64,000 nucleotides of DNA from Streptomyces griseocarneus (GTDB taxonomy: Bacteria > Actinomycetota > Actinomycetes > Streptomycetales > Streptomycetaceae), in contig NZ_BNBL01000003.1 in the NCBI RefSeq assembly GCF_014655595.1, positions 7,877-71,876 on the forward strand, read 5' to 3'. Below, in pieces: positions 9,296 through 17,696 of this stretch (positions are counted from its first letter, which is position 1; each line of letters starts with the position of its first letter). A program made the translations under genes and the position numbers. The notes beneath the pieces were generated by a model. It saw only the letters and a program-made list of their open reading frames with translations. It was not told the DNA's origin and ran no database searches.

Positions 9296-9700
9296 CTACA
9301 GGGAGTAGCTGTCGATCTTGCTGGTGAGGCCGGCGCTCACGTCACTGGTGCCGCCGTTCGCCTGGCTCATGCCGCCCAGGTGGCCGCCCGCGGCGGCGCC
9401 GTTGACGTCGATTCCCTTGAAGCTCGCGAGCACGTCGTGGTCGTTGGCGCTCGTCGCGCGCCGGGTGGCGATCGCGGCCTGGTGGATGCCGTCGATCAGG
9501 CGGCGCAGCGCGTCGTGGTCGTCGTTGAGCGCGCGCTGCGCGGTGACGAAGGCGTTGGCGCCCTCGCCCTGCCAGCCGGCCCGCACGGTCTCGAGCAGGT
9601 TGGCGAGGGTCTGCAGGTTCTTGGAGAGGTGGCCGGTCACCTCCCCGATGGTGTTCTCGAACTTGGCGAACGTCTCGTAATTGATGGACTGTCCGGACAT
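9296..9700 (-). CDS. WXG100 (Esx) protein with C-terminal extension
   Basis: WXG100-family protein of 134 residues, longer than the usual ~100. The W43-Q-G45 turn lies between two predicted helices. After about residue 90 comes a Gly/Ser/Ala-rich tail (VNGAAAGGHLGGMSQ...) ending TSKIDSYSL, with no clear YxxxD. The ATG at 9700 (MSGQSINYETF) is preceded by AAGGGGCAAGG. It is the first gene of the Esx pair, 109 bp before the 102-residue partner, with a promoter-like sequence just upstream. It is probably the partner without its own signal, exported as part of the dimer. Confidence 0.9.
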   Translation of the reverse strand: MSGQSINYETFAKFENTIGEVTGHLSKNLQTLANLLETVRAGWQGEGANAFVTAQRALNDDHDALRRLIDGIHQAAIATRRATSANDHDVLASFKGIDVNGAAAGGHLGGMSQANGGTSDVSAGLTSKIDSYSL

Positions 9701-9741
9701 GGTCCTTGCCCCTTCCCCCCCATGCGTGTGCGTAAAGCGCA

Positions 9742-9770
9742 ACTCTAGTCACTCGCTGCACGCGCCCCAA
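9742..9770 (-). promoter_or_regulatory. Probable vegetative promoter of the WXG100 pair
   Basis: On the minus strand TTGGGG (9770-9765) and TAGAGT (9747-9742) are separated by exactly 17 bases, close to the HrdB-type consensus TTGACa-17-TAgrrT. The predicted start is near 9735, about 35 nt before the first ATG at 9700. Confidence 0.55.
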
Positions 9771-9886
9771 CTGACCAGCACGGAACGGCCGAAAGCCTGT
9801 CCCGGCGGCCGCGGCCGTTGCTAGCGTCGGTCTCTCGCGACCGGACGCCGAAGAGACGGCAGGCATCGGAAAGAGGAGCCCGGACA

Positions 9887-10123
9887 GTGGCTACAGAAGA
9901 AGAGACGGCGGCGCTGTACGCCATGGACATCTCCGGCGCCGAGTGGATCGGCGCGCCGGGCGACACGTCCGAAGAGCGGGTGGAGATCGCCTACCTCGAG
10001 GGCGGGGCGGTCGCGATGCGGTCGTCGGCGGACCCGGACACGGTGCTGCGGTACACCGAGAGCGAGTGGCGGGCGTTCGTCCTGGGCGTGCGGGACGGGG
10101 AGTTCGACATCGAGGTGCCCTGA
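9887..10123 (+). CDS. DUF397 domain protein
   Basis: A 78-residue protein of the actinobacterial DUF397 family: VEIAYLEGGAVAMRSSADPD followed by RYTESEWRAFVLGVRDGEFD is the typical domain. Members usually sit beside Xre-type helix-turn-helix regulators and are thought to act with them in development or as small antagonists; no such regulator is visible next to this copy. The GTG at 9887 (VATEEETAALYAMD) has GAGGAG nine bases upstream and is preferred over the longer frame from 9818. It diverges from the WXG100 unit. The last six codons and stop are echoed twice downstream as imperfect repeats. Confidence 0.88.
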   Translation: MATEEETAALYAMDISGAEWIGAPGDTSEERVEIAYLEGGAVAMRSSADPDTVLRYTESEWRAFVLGVRDGEFDIEVP

Positions 10124-10168
10124 GGCGGGCAGCGAGGTGTCCTGAACGTGGGCATCGAGGTGCCCTGA
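10106..10168 (+). repeat. Three imperfect tandem copies of the DUF397 3' end
   Basis: GACATCGAGGTGCCCTGA (10106-10123, the end of the DUF397 gene) recurs as GGCAGCGAGGTGTCCTGA (10128-10145) and GGCATCGAGGTGCCCTGA (10151-10168), a period of 22-23 bases, each retaining an in-phase TGA. Confidence 0.8.
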
Positions 10169-10176
10169 ACGCGGGT

Positions 10177-10204
10177 GGGGCCGGGGACACAGGTCCCCGG
10201 CCCC
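10177..10204. terminator. Bidirectional hairpin terminator
   Basis: A perfect 12-bp stem (GGGGCCGGGGAC at 10177-10188, complement at 10193-10204) with a 4-base loop lies between the convergent DUF397 and beta-propeller genes. Confidence 0.8.
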
Positions 10205-10215
10205 TCCGGCGGGCG

Positions 10216-11691
10216 TCAGTCGTCGTCCGACGGCGCGTTGATCGCGAAGATCATGCCGCTGCCCGCGTCATCGTAGGCACCGTCGTTGATGAGCAGCAGG
10301 CGGTCGTTGCGCAGGCGCGGATAGCCGTCGATCCTCGCCATCATCGCCTCGTTCCTGCGGTCCGCCTCCCGGTCGGAGTGCTCGACCGTCCGCAGGGACT
10401 TCCCGCTCGCGGCGGACACGTAGGTGACGCGGCCCCGGCGCTCGGCGGTCGCGGGCGTGTAGGCGGCGACCTCGCCGTCGCGTACGGACACGGGCAGGGT
10501 GACGCGGCTCGCGTCGGCCTTGTAGGTCCAGCGCTCCTTGCCGGTGGTCAGGTCGTAGGCCATGGTCACGCCCTTGCCCGCGACGTAGAGGCTGGTGTTG
10601 TCGGTGAGGGCTCCGGTGCAGCCGGACGTCGGGAGGAAGCAGACGCCCAGCCGCCAGAAGCTGTTGTAGGGGACGCGCGTCTTCTCCTTTCCGCTCGACG
10701 GGTCGAGGACGACGAAGTCGAAGCGGGCGTCCGGGCCAGCCTTGCCCGGGCTCTGCGTGAGGACCAGGGGGCTGGTGGAGACGATGGACAGGATGCCGTC
10801 CTGCTTCTCCTCGATCTTCCTGCTCCAGCGGGGCTTCTCGAGCTTCTCGGGGTCGAGCGACCGGATGGTGGTGCCCTTGTCGCCGCAGTAGGTGATGGCG
10901 ATCAGCTGGTCACCGCCCGCGGTGTCGACCATCTCGCAGGCGTCCCGCTTCTCCTCCTCGACCCGCTTGCCGTCCGTCAGGCGGCGCGTCTGTCCTCCCG
11001 TGGCCCACAGCGCGTAGACGTGGCCGTGGTGGAGGGCGATCTCGAGGCCGGCCTTCTTCCACTTGCCGGGGGTGAGGGCTTCGGCGCCCTCCTTCTCGTC
11101 GACGATGAGCTCGTCCCAGACGCGGTGGCCGTCCCGCAGGTCCACGGCCATCATGCGCGCGCACACGCCGGCGAACTGGACGGCGACCACGGCGATGTTG
11201 TCCTCGGACTCCCGGGAGGCCGCGCAGAGGGGGCCGGCGAGGAGGAAGGACCACTTCTTCTCGCCGGTCCGGACGTCGTAGGCCGTGACCATGTCCGGCT
11301 CGGCCTTGACGACGAGCGAGGAGGTGAACCAGGTGCCCAGCGCCTCCTTCATCCCTTTGTCGTCCGGCTTGGTGCGGGCCCCGGCCTTCCAGGCGACCGT
11401 TCCGGCGGCGTCCTTCGCGGCGGCCGGGGTCTTGCGGCCCGGGCCGCCGTGGCCGAGGTAGGACCACAGCCCCCAGCCGCCCGCGCCGAGCACGAGGGCG
11501 AGCACCAGGCCGAGGACGGCGGGCCTGCGCCACACGGGCCGGCGGGCGGGGGACGGGGCCGGGTCCGGCGGGATCTGGACGACGGGCGAGGGGAGGGTGG
11601 GTGGTGCGAGCGGGGGCAGCGGCGCCGACGCGGGCTGCTGGTGCCTCTCGTCCGGCCGGGGCGGCCGGCCGTGGTGCGGTGGGTGCGACAC
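10216..11691 (-). CDS. Membrane-anchored PQQ-like beta-propeller protein (paralogue 1)
   Basis: A 491-residue protein with a Pro-rich cytoplasmic N-terminus, one transmembrane helix (AVLGLVLALVLGAGGWGLW) and a large outer domain of PQQ-like propeller repeats (GEKKWSFLL, GKERWTYKA, with paired Cys in several blades). No quinoprotein active-site residues can be assigned, so it is probably a binding or scaffolding propeller. The GTG at 11691 (VSHPPHHG) has GGAG upstream. It follows a similar gene by 56 bp; both lie downstream of eccB-mycP in the same direction, suggesting an accessory role in secretion or in folding at the membrane. Function unproven. Confidence 0.85.
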   Translation of the reverse strand: MSHPPHHGRPPRPDERHQQPASAPLPPLAPPTLPSPVVQIPPDPAPSPARRPVWRRPAVLGLVLALVLGAGGWGLWSYLGHGGPGRKTPAAAKDAAGTVAWKAGARTKPDDKGMKEALGTWFTSSLVVKAEPDMVTAYDVRTGEKKWSFLLAGPLCAASRESEDNIAVVAVQFAGVCARMMAVDLRDGHRVWDELIVDEKEGAEALTPGKWKKAGLEIALHHGHVYALWATGGQTRRLTDGKRVEEEKRDACEMVDTAGGDQLIAITYCGDKGTTIRSLDPEKLEKPRWSRKIEEKQDGILSIVSTSPLVLTQSPGKAGPDARFDFVVLDPSSGKEKTRVPYNSFWRLGVCFLPTSGCTGALTDNTSLYVAGKGVTMAYDLTTGKERWTYKADASRVTLPVSVRDGEVAAYTPATAERRGRVTYVSAASGKSLRTVEHSDREADRRNEAMMARIDGYPRLRNDRLLLINDGAYDDAGSGMIFAINAPSDDD

Positions 11692-11747
11692 TGACGGGAC
11701 TCCTGCGTTCTCTGCGTTCTCGTGCGGGGGCTCTGGCCGGGGTCCGG

Positions 11748-13304
11748 TCAGTGGAAGGCCATGATCATTGAGCTGTCGCTCATGCCGTTGGAGGCGATCA
11801 GGTAGAAGCGCCCGTCGTGGAAGACGGCCGTTCCGTTGCGGGCGACGTTGTACTCCCGCTCGGCCGACTCCTGCGGCAGGTTCATGAAGACCTTGGAGTC
11901 GCCGTTGGCCGGGTCGAGGGAGAGCAGCTTTCCGCCCTCCTCCTTGGTGCCCTGCTGGTACACGAGCAGCCGGCCCTCGTGCATGGTGAGGGGGCGGTTG
12001 GTCCTGGTGCCGCCGAGGGGAACGGTCCAGCGCGGCTTGCCGGTGGCCAGGTCGATGGCGACGACGGCGTTGGGGCTGGCCCCGTCGTCGGTGACCTTGT
12101 CGTTCTGGGTGGCGAGGTAGAGCGTGCGGGCGTCGGTGACCGTCTTGTGGCAGGAGTCCAGACGACGGGGCTTGCAGTCCGCGATGTCGTAGGGGCCGGC
12201 GGAGAGGGATATCAGGGGCCGCATGCGGCCCTTGTCGTCCAGCGCGACGACGTCCGAGGCGAAGGTGTCGTTCTCCCTGCCGACGGCGAGCACCGCCGGT
12301 TCGACGGAGAAGACGTTCTTGACGGCGATGCCGTCGAGGACCTTCCAGGTCCACTTCTCCTGACCGCTCTTGGGGTCGACGTTCAGGATGAACTGCCGTC
12401 CGCTGATGAGCTCGCACTGGGCGAGCGTGAGCTGCCGGGAGCCCCTGACGACCGAACCCTGCTGCTGGCAGCCGTAGTCGGGGGCCTTGCTCCGCTTTCC
12501 GGTGCGCGCGGCGTAGACGTACGGCTCGCCCACGACGTCCACCAGCGTGACCTTGCCGTGGTCGACCGAGATGTTGGCCATGTCCCGGGACTGCGTCCGG
12601 CCCTTGGAGTCGACCACGTCCTGCGACCACAGCTGCCGGCCGTGCTCGAGGTCGACGGCCATGAGCTTGTCGCAGTCGTAGTCGCCCTTGCCCCAGACGA
12701 CGGCCGCCACTCCCCCGTCGGACCGCGGGGAGGTGTTGCAGATCCTCCCGTCGACCGGGATGGTCCAGCTCTGCTTGCCGCCGTCCGTCGCGTACGCCGT
12801 CACCGCGTGCCGGGTGGCCATGACGACGGCGTCCTTGGTGAACCAGGGGGCGGGGAAGTCGTCCGCGTGCTCCTTGTCCTTCTCCGGCCTCGGCGCCATC
12901 CAGTCGAGCTTGGCGTCGACGGGCTGGGCCGTCGTCTTCCGCTTGGGTGCGGGATCGTTTCCGCTCCGCCCCCACAGCAGCCAGCCGCCCGTGCCCGCGC
13001 CGGCCACCAGCAGCAGGCCCAGGCCGATGACCAGGGCCTTGCGGCGCTTGCCGGCGCCGGTGCCCTCCGGTCCGCCGGCCCGCTCTCCCGTGGCGTCCGG
13101 CGTAACGAAGGGCAGCGGCGCGGGACCGAAGCCGGGAGGGGCCGTCGGGTGGTCCGCGAAGGACCGCGCGGGCGGCGGGGACGGCTGGGGTGCCGCGGGC
13201 GGGGCGCCCGGGGACGACGCGGCGCGGTCCCCGATGCGGGTGTCCCAGACCTGGGGTGGTCGTGGGCCGCCGTCGTGTGGGGGGAGGGAGGGTGGCTGAG
13301 TCAT
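11748..13304 (-). CDS. Membrane-anchored PQQ-like beta-propeller protein (paralogue 2)
   Basis: A 518-residue paralogue of the downstream gene with the same plan: a Pro-rich cytoplasmic region of ~100 residues, a single helix (ALVIGLGLLLVAGAGTGGWLLW), and an extracytoplasmic propeller with repeats such as GGKQSWTIPVDG, GQEKWTWKV and GKPRWTVPLGG. Several Cys pairs suggest disulfides outside the cell. The ATG at 13304 has AAGGAA upstream. It begins 25 bp after the mycP stop, which makes an eccB-mycP-propeller-propeller transcription unit likely. The two propellers are diverged tandem duplicates, so they may act together or on different ligands. Confidence 0.87.
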   Translation of the reverse strand: MTQPPSLPPHDGGPRPPQVWDTRIGDRAASSPGAPPAAPQPSPPPARSFADHPTAPPGFGPAPLPFVTPDATGERAGGPEGTGAGKRRKALVIGLGLLLVAGAGTGGWLLWGRSGNDPAPKRKTTAQPVDAKLDWMAPRPEKDKEHADDFPAPWFTKDAVVMATRHAVTAYATDGGKQSWTIPVDGRICNTSPRSDGGVAAVVWGKGDYDCDKLMAVDLEHGRQLWSQDVVDSKGRTQSRDMANISVDHGKVTLVDVVGEPYVYAARTGKRSKAPDYGCQQQGSVVRGSRQLTLAQCELISGRQFILNVDPKSGQEKWTWKVLDGIAVKNVFSVEPAVLAVGRENDTFASDVVALDDKGRMRPLISLSAGPYDIADCKPRRLDSCHKTVTDARTLYLATQNDKVTDDGASPNAVVAIDLATGKPRWTVPLGGTRTNRPLTMHEGRLLVYQQGTKEEGGKLLSLDPANGDSKVFMNLPQESAEREYNVARNGTAVFHDGRFYLIASNGMSDSSMIMAFH

Positions 13305-13329
13305 GGGTTCCTTGGTGGAGTGCCGCCCT

Positions 13330-14607
13330 TTAGGGCAGGCGGCGGCGGTTACGGTCTCGTACGACCACGGCCGATCCGGTGATCACGGCCACGAGGGCGG
13401 CCGTGCCGCCCAGGGCGTACGTGGCCAGGCGCACCTGTCGCTCCCGCTCGCTCTCCCCGAAGGGGAGAGCCGCGGGCTGGGGGGCGGCGATGCCGTGCGC
13501 CGGTCCTTGGGGGGTGGTGACGCGGTCGATGGGGTGGTCGTCCTCGGTGAGCGCGCGGGCGGGGTCGACCACGCCCCAGCCCACGTGGCGGTCACGGCCG
13601 TTGGCGACGCGTTCGGCGGTCTGCTCGATCTGGGCGACGACCTGGTGCTGCTTCCAGTCGGGGTGCTTGGCCCGGATGAGGGCGGCGACTCCGGCGACGT
13701 AGGGGGCGGCGAAGCTGGTGCCGTAGTCGACGCACTGACCGCCGCCGGGGACGGTGGAGACCATGTCGACGCCGGGCGCGGCGACGCCGATGAAGTCGCC
13801 GGACTGGGAGAAGGGGGCGCGTTCGTTGTTGCGGTCGGACGCGCCGACGGCCAGGACGCCCTGGTAGGCGGCCGGATACGTGGGCTTGGGCAGGCCGTCG
13901 GCGCCGTCGTTGCCGGCCGAGGCGACGACCACGACGTCCCGTGCGAGGGCGTACCCGACCGCGAGCTCGAGCTCGCGGTCGGCGTCCGGGCCCGGCGGCG
14001 TGGTGGTCTCCTGCGAGATGTTGATGACGCGGGCGCCGGCGTCGACGGCCTGTTTGATGCCCACGGCCAGGGTCCGCGAGGTGCCGGTGCCCTTCTCGTC
14101 GTTCTGCCGGATCGGGATGATGACCGATTCCGGGGCGATGCCGACGAATCCGCTGGCCGGGGAGGGCCGGGCGGCGATGATGCCGGCGACCTTGGTGCCG
14201 TGGCCGACGAGGTCGACGGCCGGGCCCCTGGCGGGGTCCTTGGGGCCCGAGAGCAGGTCGGTGCCGCTCTTGACGTCGACGGCGCCGGCCAGCTGCGGGT
14301 TCTTCACGTCCACGCCGGTGTCGATGACGGCGACGCGGACCGGGCGGCCCTCGGCGTCCCTGCCCTTGGTGTCCTGCCAGAGCTGGTCGAGGAGGACGCG
14401 CTGCAGCGCCCAGGGGGTGCCCTTGATGGGCTTGGCGGGGTAGTCGCACTCCCCGCTGCCGTTCAGGGCCGTCGCCGTGGGGCCGGAGGAGGCGGGGGCA
14501 GCCGTGGTGGAGCCGGTCGCGGCGGCGCTCCCCGCGGCGGCCGGCGCGAGGAGGGCGGCCGTGAGGGCCGTGGTGGCGGCGAGGACGGCCCGGCGTGTGA
14601 GGCGCAT
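13330..14607 (-). CDS. mycP: Mycosin: type VII secretion subtilisin-like serine protease
   Basis: Mycosins are membrane-anchored periplasm-side proteases that stabilise and regulate the ESX machine. The 425 residues comprise a signal sequence (RRAVLAATTALTAALLAPAAAG), an S8 peptidase domain with the triad D96 (VAVIDTGVD), H136 (GHGTKVAG) and S298 (YGTSFAAPYVAG), oxyanion Asn233 (SAGND), and a C-terminal transmembrane anchor (LATYALGGTAALVAVITGSAVVV) followed by basic residues. The length is typical. It follows eccB by 12 bp. All catalytic residues are present, so an active enzyme is expected. Confidence 0.95.
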   Translation of the reverse strand: MRLTRRAVLAATTALTAALLAPAAAGSAAATGSTTAAPASSGPTATALNGSGECDYPAKPIKGTPWALQRVLLDQLWQDTKGRDAEGRPVRVAVIDTGVDVKNPQLAGAVDVKSGTDLLSGPKDPARGPAVDLVGHGTKVAGIIAARPSPASGFVGIAPESVIIPIRQNDEKGTGTSRTLAVGIKQAVDAGARVINISQETTTPPGPDADRELELAVGYALARDVVVVASAGNDGADGLPKPTYPAAYQGVLAVGASDRNNERAPFSQSGDFIGVAAPGVDMVSTVPGGGQCVDYGTSFAAPYVAGVAALIRAKHPDWKQHQVVAQIEQTAERVANGRDRHVGWGVVDPARALTEDDHPIDRVTTPQGPAHGIAAPQPAALPFGESERERQVRLATYALGGTAALVAVITGSAVVVRDRNRRRLP

Positions 14608-14619
14608 GCGGAGCCGTCC

Positions 14620-16182
14620 CTACGAACCCTGCGGCTGCCGGGCGCTGTTGGCGTCCAGGCGGGGTCCTGTCGGCAGGAACTGCGACCAGTTCGCGGGCAC
14701 GGCGACCGGGGCGACGTTCTGGTAGCCGAGCCGGACGCGGGCCTGGTCCGACTCGCTGACCCCGGGGGCCGCACCGGTCGCGCCGGGCTCCGCCGCCGGC
14801 CGCTCCTCGCCGATCTTCGACCTGGCCGTCGCACTGTCGCTGTTGGACTGCACGGCGTAGCGCAGCCCGGTGTCGGTGACGAGGAAGACCGCGCCGCTGT
14901 GCGTCTGGCGCCCGGTGACCTGGCGGTAGAGGAGGCCCGAGCCGGGGGTGACGTACGCGCTGGTGGCGCCGTCGGGGATGGTGGCGGGGTAGTCCTTGCC
15001 CGCCCACACGCCCAGGTTCGGGGTGCCGTCCGCGTCGAGGCCGGCGAAGAGGCTGCAGACGGTGCCCTTGTCGTCGCCGCCGGCGTTGGCCTGGCGCGGC
15101 ACCTGCGTGGGCCAGTGCCTGCCGCCGTAGAACTCCTCGGCGTCCGGGGTGAAGTCGGCGGCGCTCACCCGCTGCGGCGTGCCGGCCTGGTCCAGCGGGC
15201 TGAGGGCGCGGCTGCTGAGGAGGAGCTTGGCGACGAACTCCGAGACGCGGGCCACCTTTCCGGGCAGCACGACGTAGTGCTGGGTGGTGGTGCCGGTGGG
15301 GGCCTGCAGGATCATGCCGACGCGGTTGGCCCTGCCGAGCGTGGGCACGCCGGCCGCCTCGCCGACGGTGCCGCCGACCTCGGGGAAGGTGATGGGCGTG
15401 CCCTCCTGGAGGGTTGCGAGCCACTCCTTGGTGACGCGCCGCGGCTGGGCGCCGTCATGGAAGAGGGCGCGCAGCAGGAGGTTGTGGTCGGCGTCGTCCG
15501 CGTTCTTCCAGTCGGGGCCGCCGAGGAGGTAGCGGGTGCCCCTGGGGTCGACGAGGTAGCGGGCGCCGTCCGGCCCCTGGACGTACAGCGCCTGTGCGCC
15601 GCGCAGCCGTTGGGGACCCTCGAGCCGCTTGGCCTCGGGGTCACCGTCGGAGAAAAGGAATACCGCCTTTTGCGTGGTATTCCCGTTGCCGCCGGGTTGT
15701 TGGCAGACCGCCCACTGTTTCTCTTTCCCCGCCTGGGCGGCGGAGGGCATTCGGTCCGGTGCGTACGGAATGCCGAGCGTGGGGCCGCGCGGAATGTGTC
15801 CGTTGTCCAGCTCGGATTCCCGGACCTTGATCACTCCCGATCTGCCCGGGGAGATGAGGAGCCTTGCGGAGGCGAGATTGAGAACGGGATGCAGCTGTTT
15901 CTTGCCTTCCGTCACGAGCACGACATAACGGGTGGTGGAGTCGCTGCCGACGATCACATGCGCGGCGACGTCGTCCCAGCCCTTGGGGGCCACCGGCTTG
16001 AACACGCCCCACGCGCCGAAGCCCGCGACGAGCAGGGCACCGACGACGATGCCGGGCAGGACCGTGCGCAACGGGCGCGGGGCGCCTTCTTCCGAGCCGC
16101 TGGGCGAGGGCTGCAGAAAGGCGGCAACTGTCCGTTTCTTCGCGAAAGTGTAGGCGTTGAGTTCATCCCGCCGAGATGCCAT
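14620..16182 (-). CDS. eccB: Type VII secretion protein EccB
   Basis: EccB is a core ESX membrane subunit with a short cytoplasmic head, one transmembrane helix and a large outer domain. The 520 residues begin with the characteristic MASRRDELNAYTFAKKRTVAAFL, then the helix TVLPGIVVGALLVAGFGAWGVF (about 40-61), then the repeat-containing outer domain with the conserved CSLFAG and GTRYLLGG segments. The ATG at 16182 has GGGAG about 12 bases upstream. It is the first gene of the eccB-mycP-propeller unit and diverges from eccE. Confidence 0.95.
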   Translation of the reverse strand: MASRRDELNAYTFAKKRTVAAFLQPSPSGSEEGAPRPLRTVLPGIVVGALLVAGFGAWGVFKPVAPKGWDDVAAHVIVGSDSTTRYVVLVTEGKKQLHPVLNLASARLLISPGRSGVIKVRESELDNGHIPRGPTLGIPYAPDRMPSAAQAGKEKQWAVCQQPGGNGNTTQKAVFLFSDGDPEAKRLEGPQRLRGAQALYVQGPDGARYLVDPRGTRYLLGGPDWKNADDADHNLLLRALFHDGAQPRRVTKEWLATLQEGTPITFPEVGGTVGEAAGVPTLGRANRVGMILQAPTGTTTQHYVVLPGKVARVSEFVAKLLLSSRALSPLDQAGTPQRVSAADFTPDAEEFYGGRHWPTQVPRQANAGGDDKGTVCSLFAGLDADGTPNLGVWAGKDYPATIPDGATSAYVTPGSGLLYRQVTGRQTHSGAVFLVTDTGLRYAVQSNSDSATARSKIGEERPAAEPGATGAAPGVSESDQARVRLGYQNVAPVAVPANWSQFLPTGPRLDANSARQPQGS

Positions 16183-16409
16183 GTCGAGCCGTTTCTCCCC
16201 CGTTTTCCTGCGACTTCACTGCGAGTTCACCGGCGTCCCGGCCAAAGCCGCGGCCGCCGCCCGATCGGACCCGGTGTCATACCGAGCCTCTACTATGCCC
16301 GTAGGTGATCGGCACCTGCCGCCGGGGGACGCCACCAGGCCGGTGGAGACGGAGGCGGCGGCCGATTTCCGAGGATGTGTGACGGGACATCGGAGGGGGC
16401 TTGACGGTC

Positions 16410-17696
16410 ATGGCTGTCGCCACGCGCGTACGAGCCGCTGCCGGCCCGGAGACCGGCGCCGACGCGGTCGCCCCGCGGCCGGCTCCCGGGCGCCGCCCGC
16501 CGGGCCCGGTGGGGCTGCGCCAGCTCGTCCTCGTCGAGGTGGCGGCCGCCGTGGTGGTCACCGCCTGGGCGACGGCACGGACGCTGCTGGCCCCCGCGGT
16601 GGTGCTGGCCGTGGTGCTGGTGCTGCTCGCGCTGGTCCGCCGGGGGCGCCGGCCGGTCACGGAATGGCTGGCGTCGGCCGTCGCCCTGCGGCTGCGCGCC
16701 GGCCGGGAGGCGGCCGGGCCGCCGGCGGCGGGCACGGACCCCCGGCTCGCGCCGCTGGTGGAGTGCGAACCGGCGCTGCGCACCGACTCCTTCGCCGTTC
16801 ACGACGACCGGACGCTGGGCCTGGTCGGCGACGGCACGTTCCTGACGGCGGTGCTGCGGCTCGAGGCCGTGGACAGACCGCTGCGCGCGGACCGGGTGGC
16901 GGGCGCACTGCCGCTGGGACTGCTGCGGGACGCCCTGGACATCGACGACATCCGGCTGGAATCGGCGCAGGTGGTGCAGACCACGCTGCCCTCCCCCGCC
17001 CCGGACCTGCCCGCCGGGGCGCTGCCCGCCGCGAACTACGCGCCCCTGCAGGCCCTCACGGGCTCGCCCGCCGTCCGCCAGACCTGGGTGGCGCTGAAGT
17101 TCGACCCCGAGCTGTGCCCGGCGGCCGTCGCGGCGCGCGGCGGCGGCACCGAGGGGGCGCGGCGGTGCCTGCTGCGGGCGGTGGACCAACTGGCGAGCCG
17201 GCTGCGGGGGGCCGGATTCGCCGCCACGCCCCTGACCGAGGACGGCCTGACGGCCGCCCTGGCAGCGGCCGCCGACCTCAACGCGGCGGCCACGGACCGG
17301 GCGGCCCTCGCGCCCGTGCCCGCCCGGCGGACCGCCGAGAGTGCCCGGGCCTGGCGCTGCGACGACCGCTGGCACACGACGTACTGGGTGAGCCGCTGGC
17401 CACGGCTGGGCGGGGGCGCGGCCCCCCTGCCGCAGCTCGCCGCGCTGCTGACCTCGCTGCCCGCGCTGTCCACGACGCTGAGCCTCACCCTCGGCCGGGG
17501 CCGGACGGTGCGCGGCCGGCACGCGCCCACCATGACGGGACACATCCGGATATGCGGGCGCAGTGCGGACGAACTTCACGGCGTCGGCCGGGAATTGGAG
17601 CGCGCCGCCAAGGCCGTGCGGGCGGGACTCGTGCGGCTGGACCAGGAGCAGGTGCCCGGCGTGCTCGCCACACTGCCCCTGGGAGGGACCCGCTGA
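16410..17696 (+). CDS. eccE: Type VII secretion protein EccE
   Basis: EccE is the peripheral membrane subunit of the ESX core. The 428 residues show a Pro-rich N-terminus, two adjacent helices (LVLVEVAAAVVVTAW and LLAPAVVLAVVLVLLALV, about 35-85), then a soluble domain with the family signature TDSFAVHDDRTLGLVGDGTF and VRQTWVALKFDPELCP. The ATG at 16410 has GGAGGGGGC about nine bases upstream; a TTG three codons earlier is too close to that site. Its TGA overlaps the next ATG by one base (TGATG), so the two genes are translationally coupled. It diverges from eccB. Confidence 0.9.
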   Translation: MAVATRVRAAAGPETGADAVAPRPAPGRRPPGPVGLRQLVLVEVAAAVVVTAWATARTLLAPAVVLAVVLVLLALVRRGRRPVTEWLASAVALRLRAGREAAGPPAAGTDPRLAPLVECEPALRTDSFAVHDDRTLGLVGDGTFLTAVLRLEAVDRPLRADRVAGALPLGLLRDALDIDDIRLESAQVVQTTLPSPAPDLPAGALPAANYAPLQALTGSPAVRQTWVALKFDPELCPAAVAARGGGTEGARRCLLRAVDQLASRLRGAGFAATPLTEDGLTAALAAAADLNAAATDRAALAPVPARRTAESARAWRCDDRWHTTYWVSRWPRLGGGAAPLPQLAALLTSLPALSTTLSLTLGRGRTVRGRHAPTMTGHIRICGRSADELHGVGRELERAAKAVRAGLVRLDQEQVPGVLATLPLGGTR

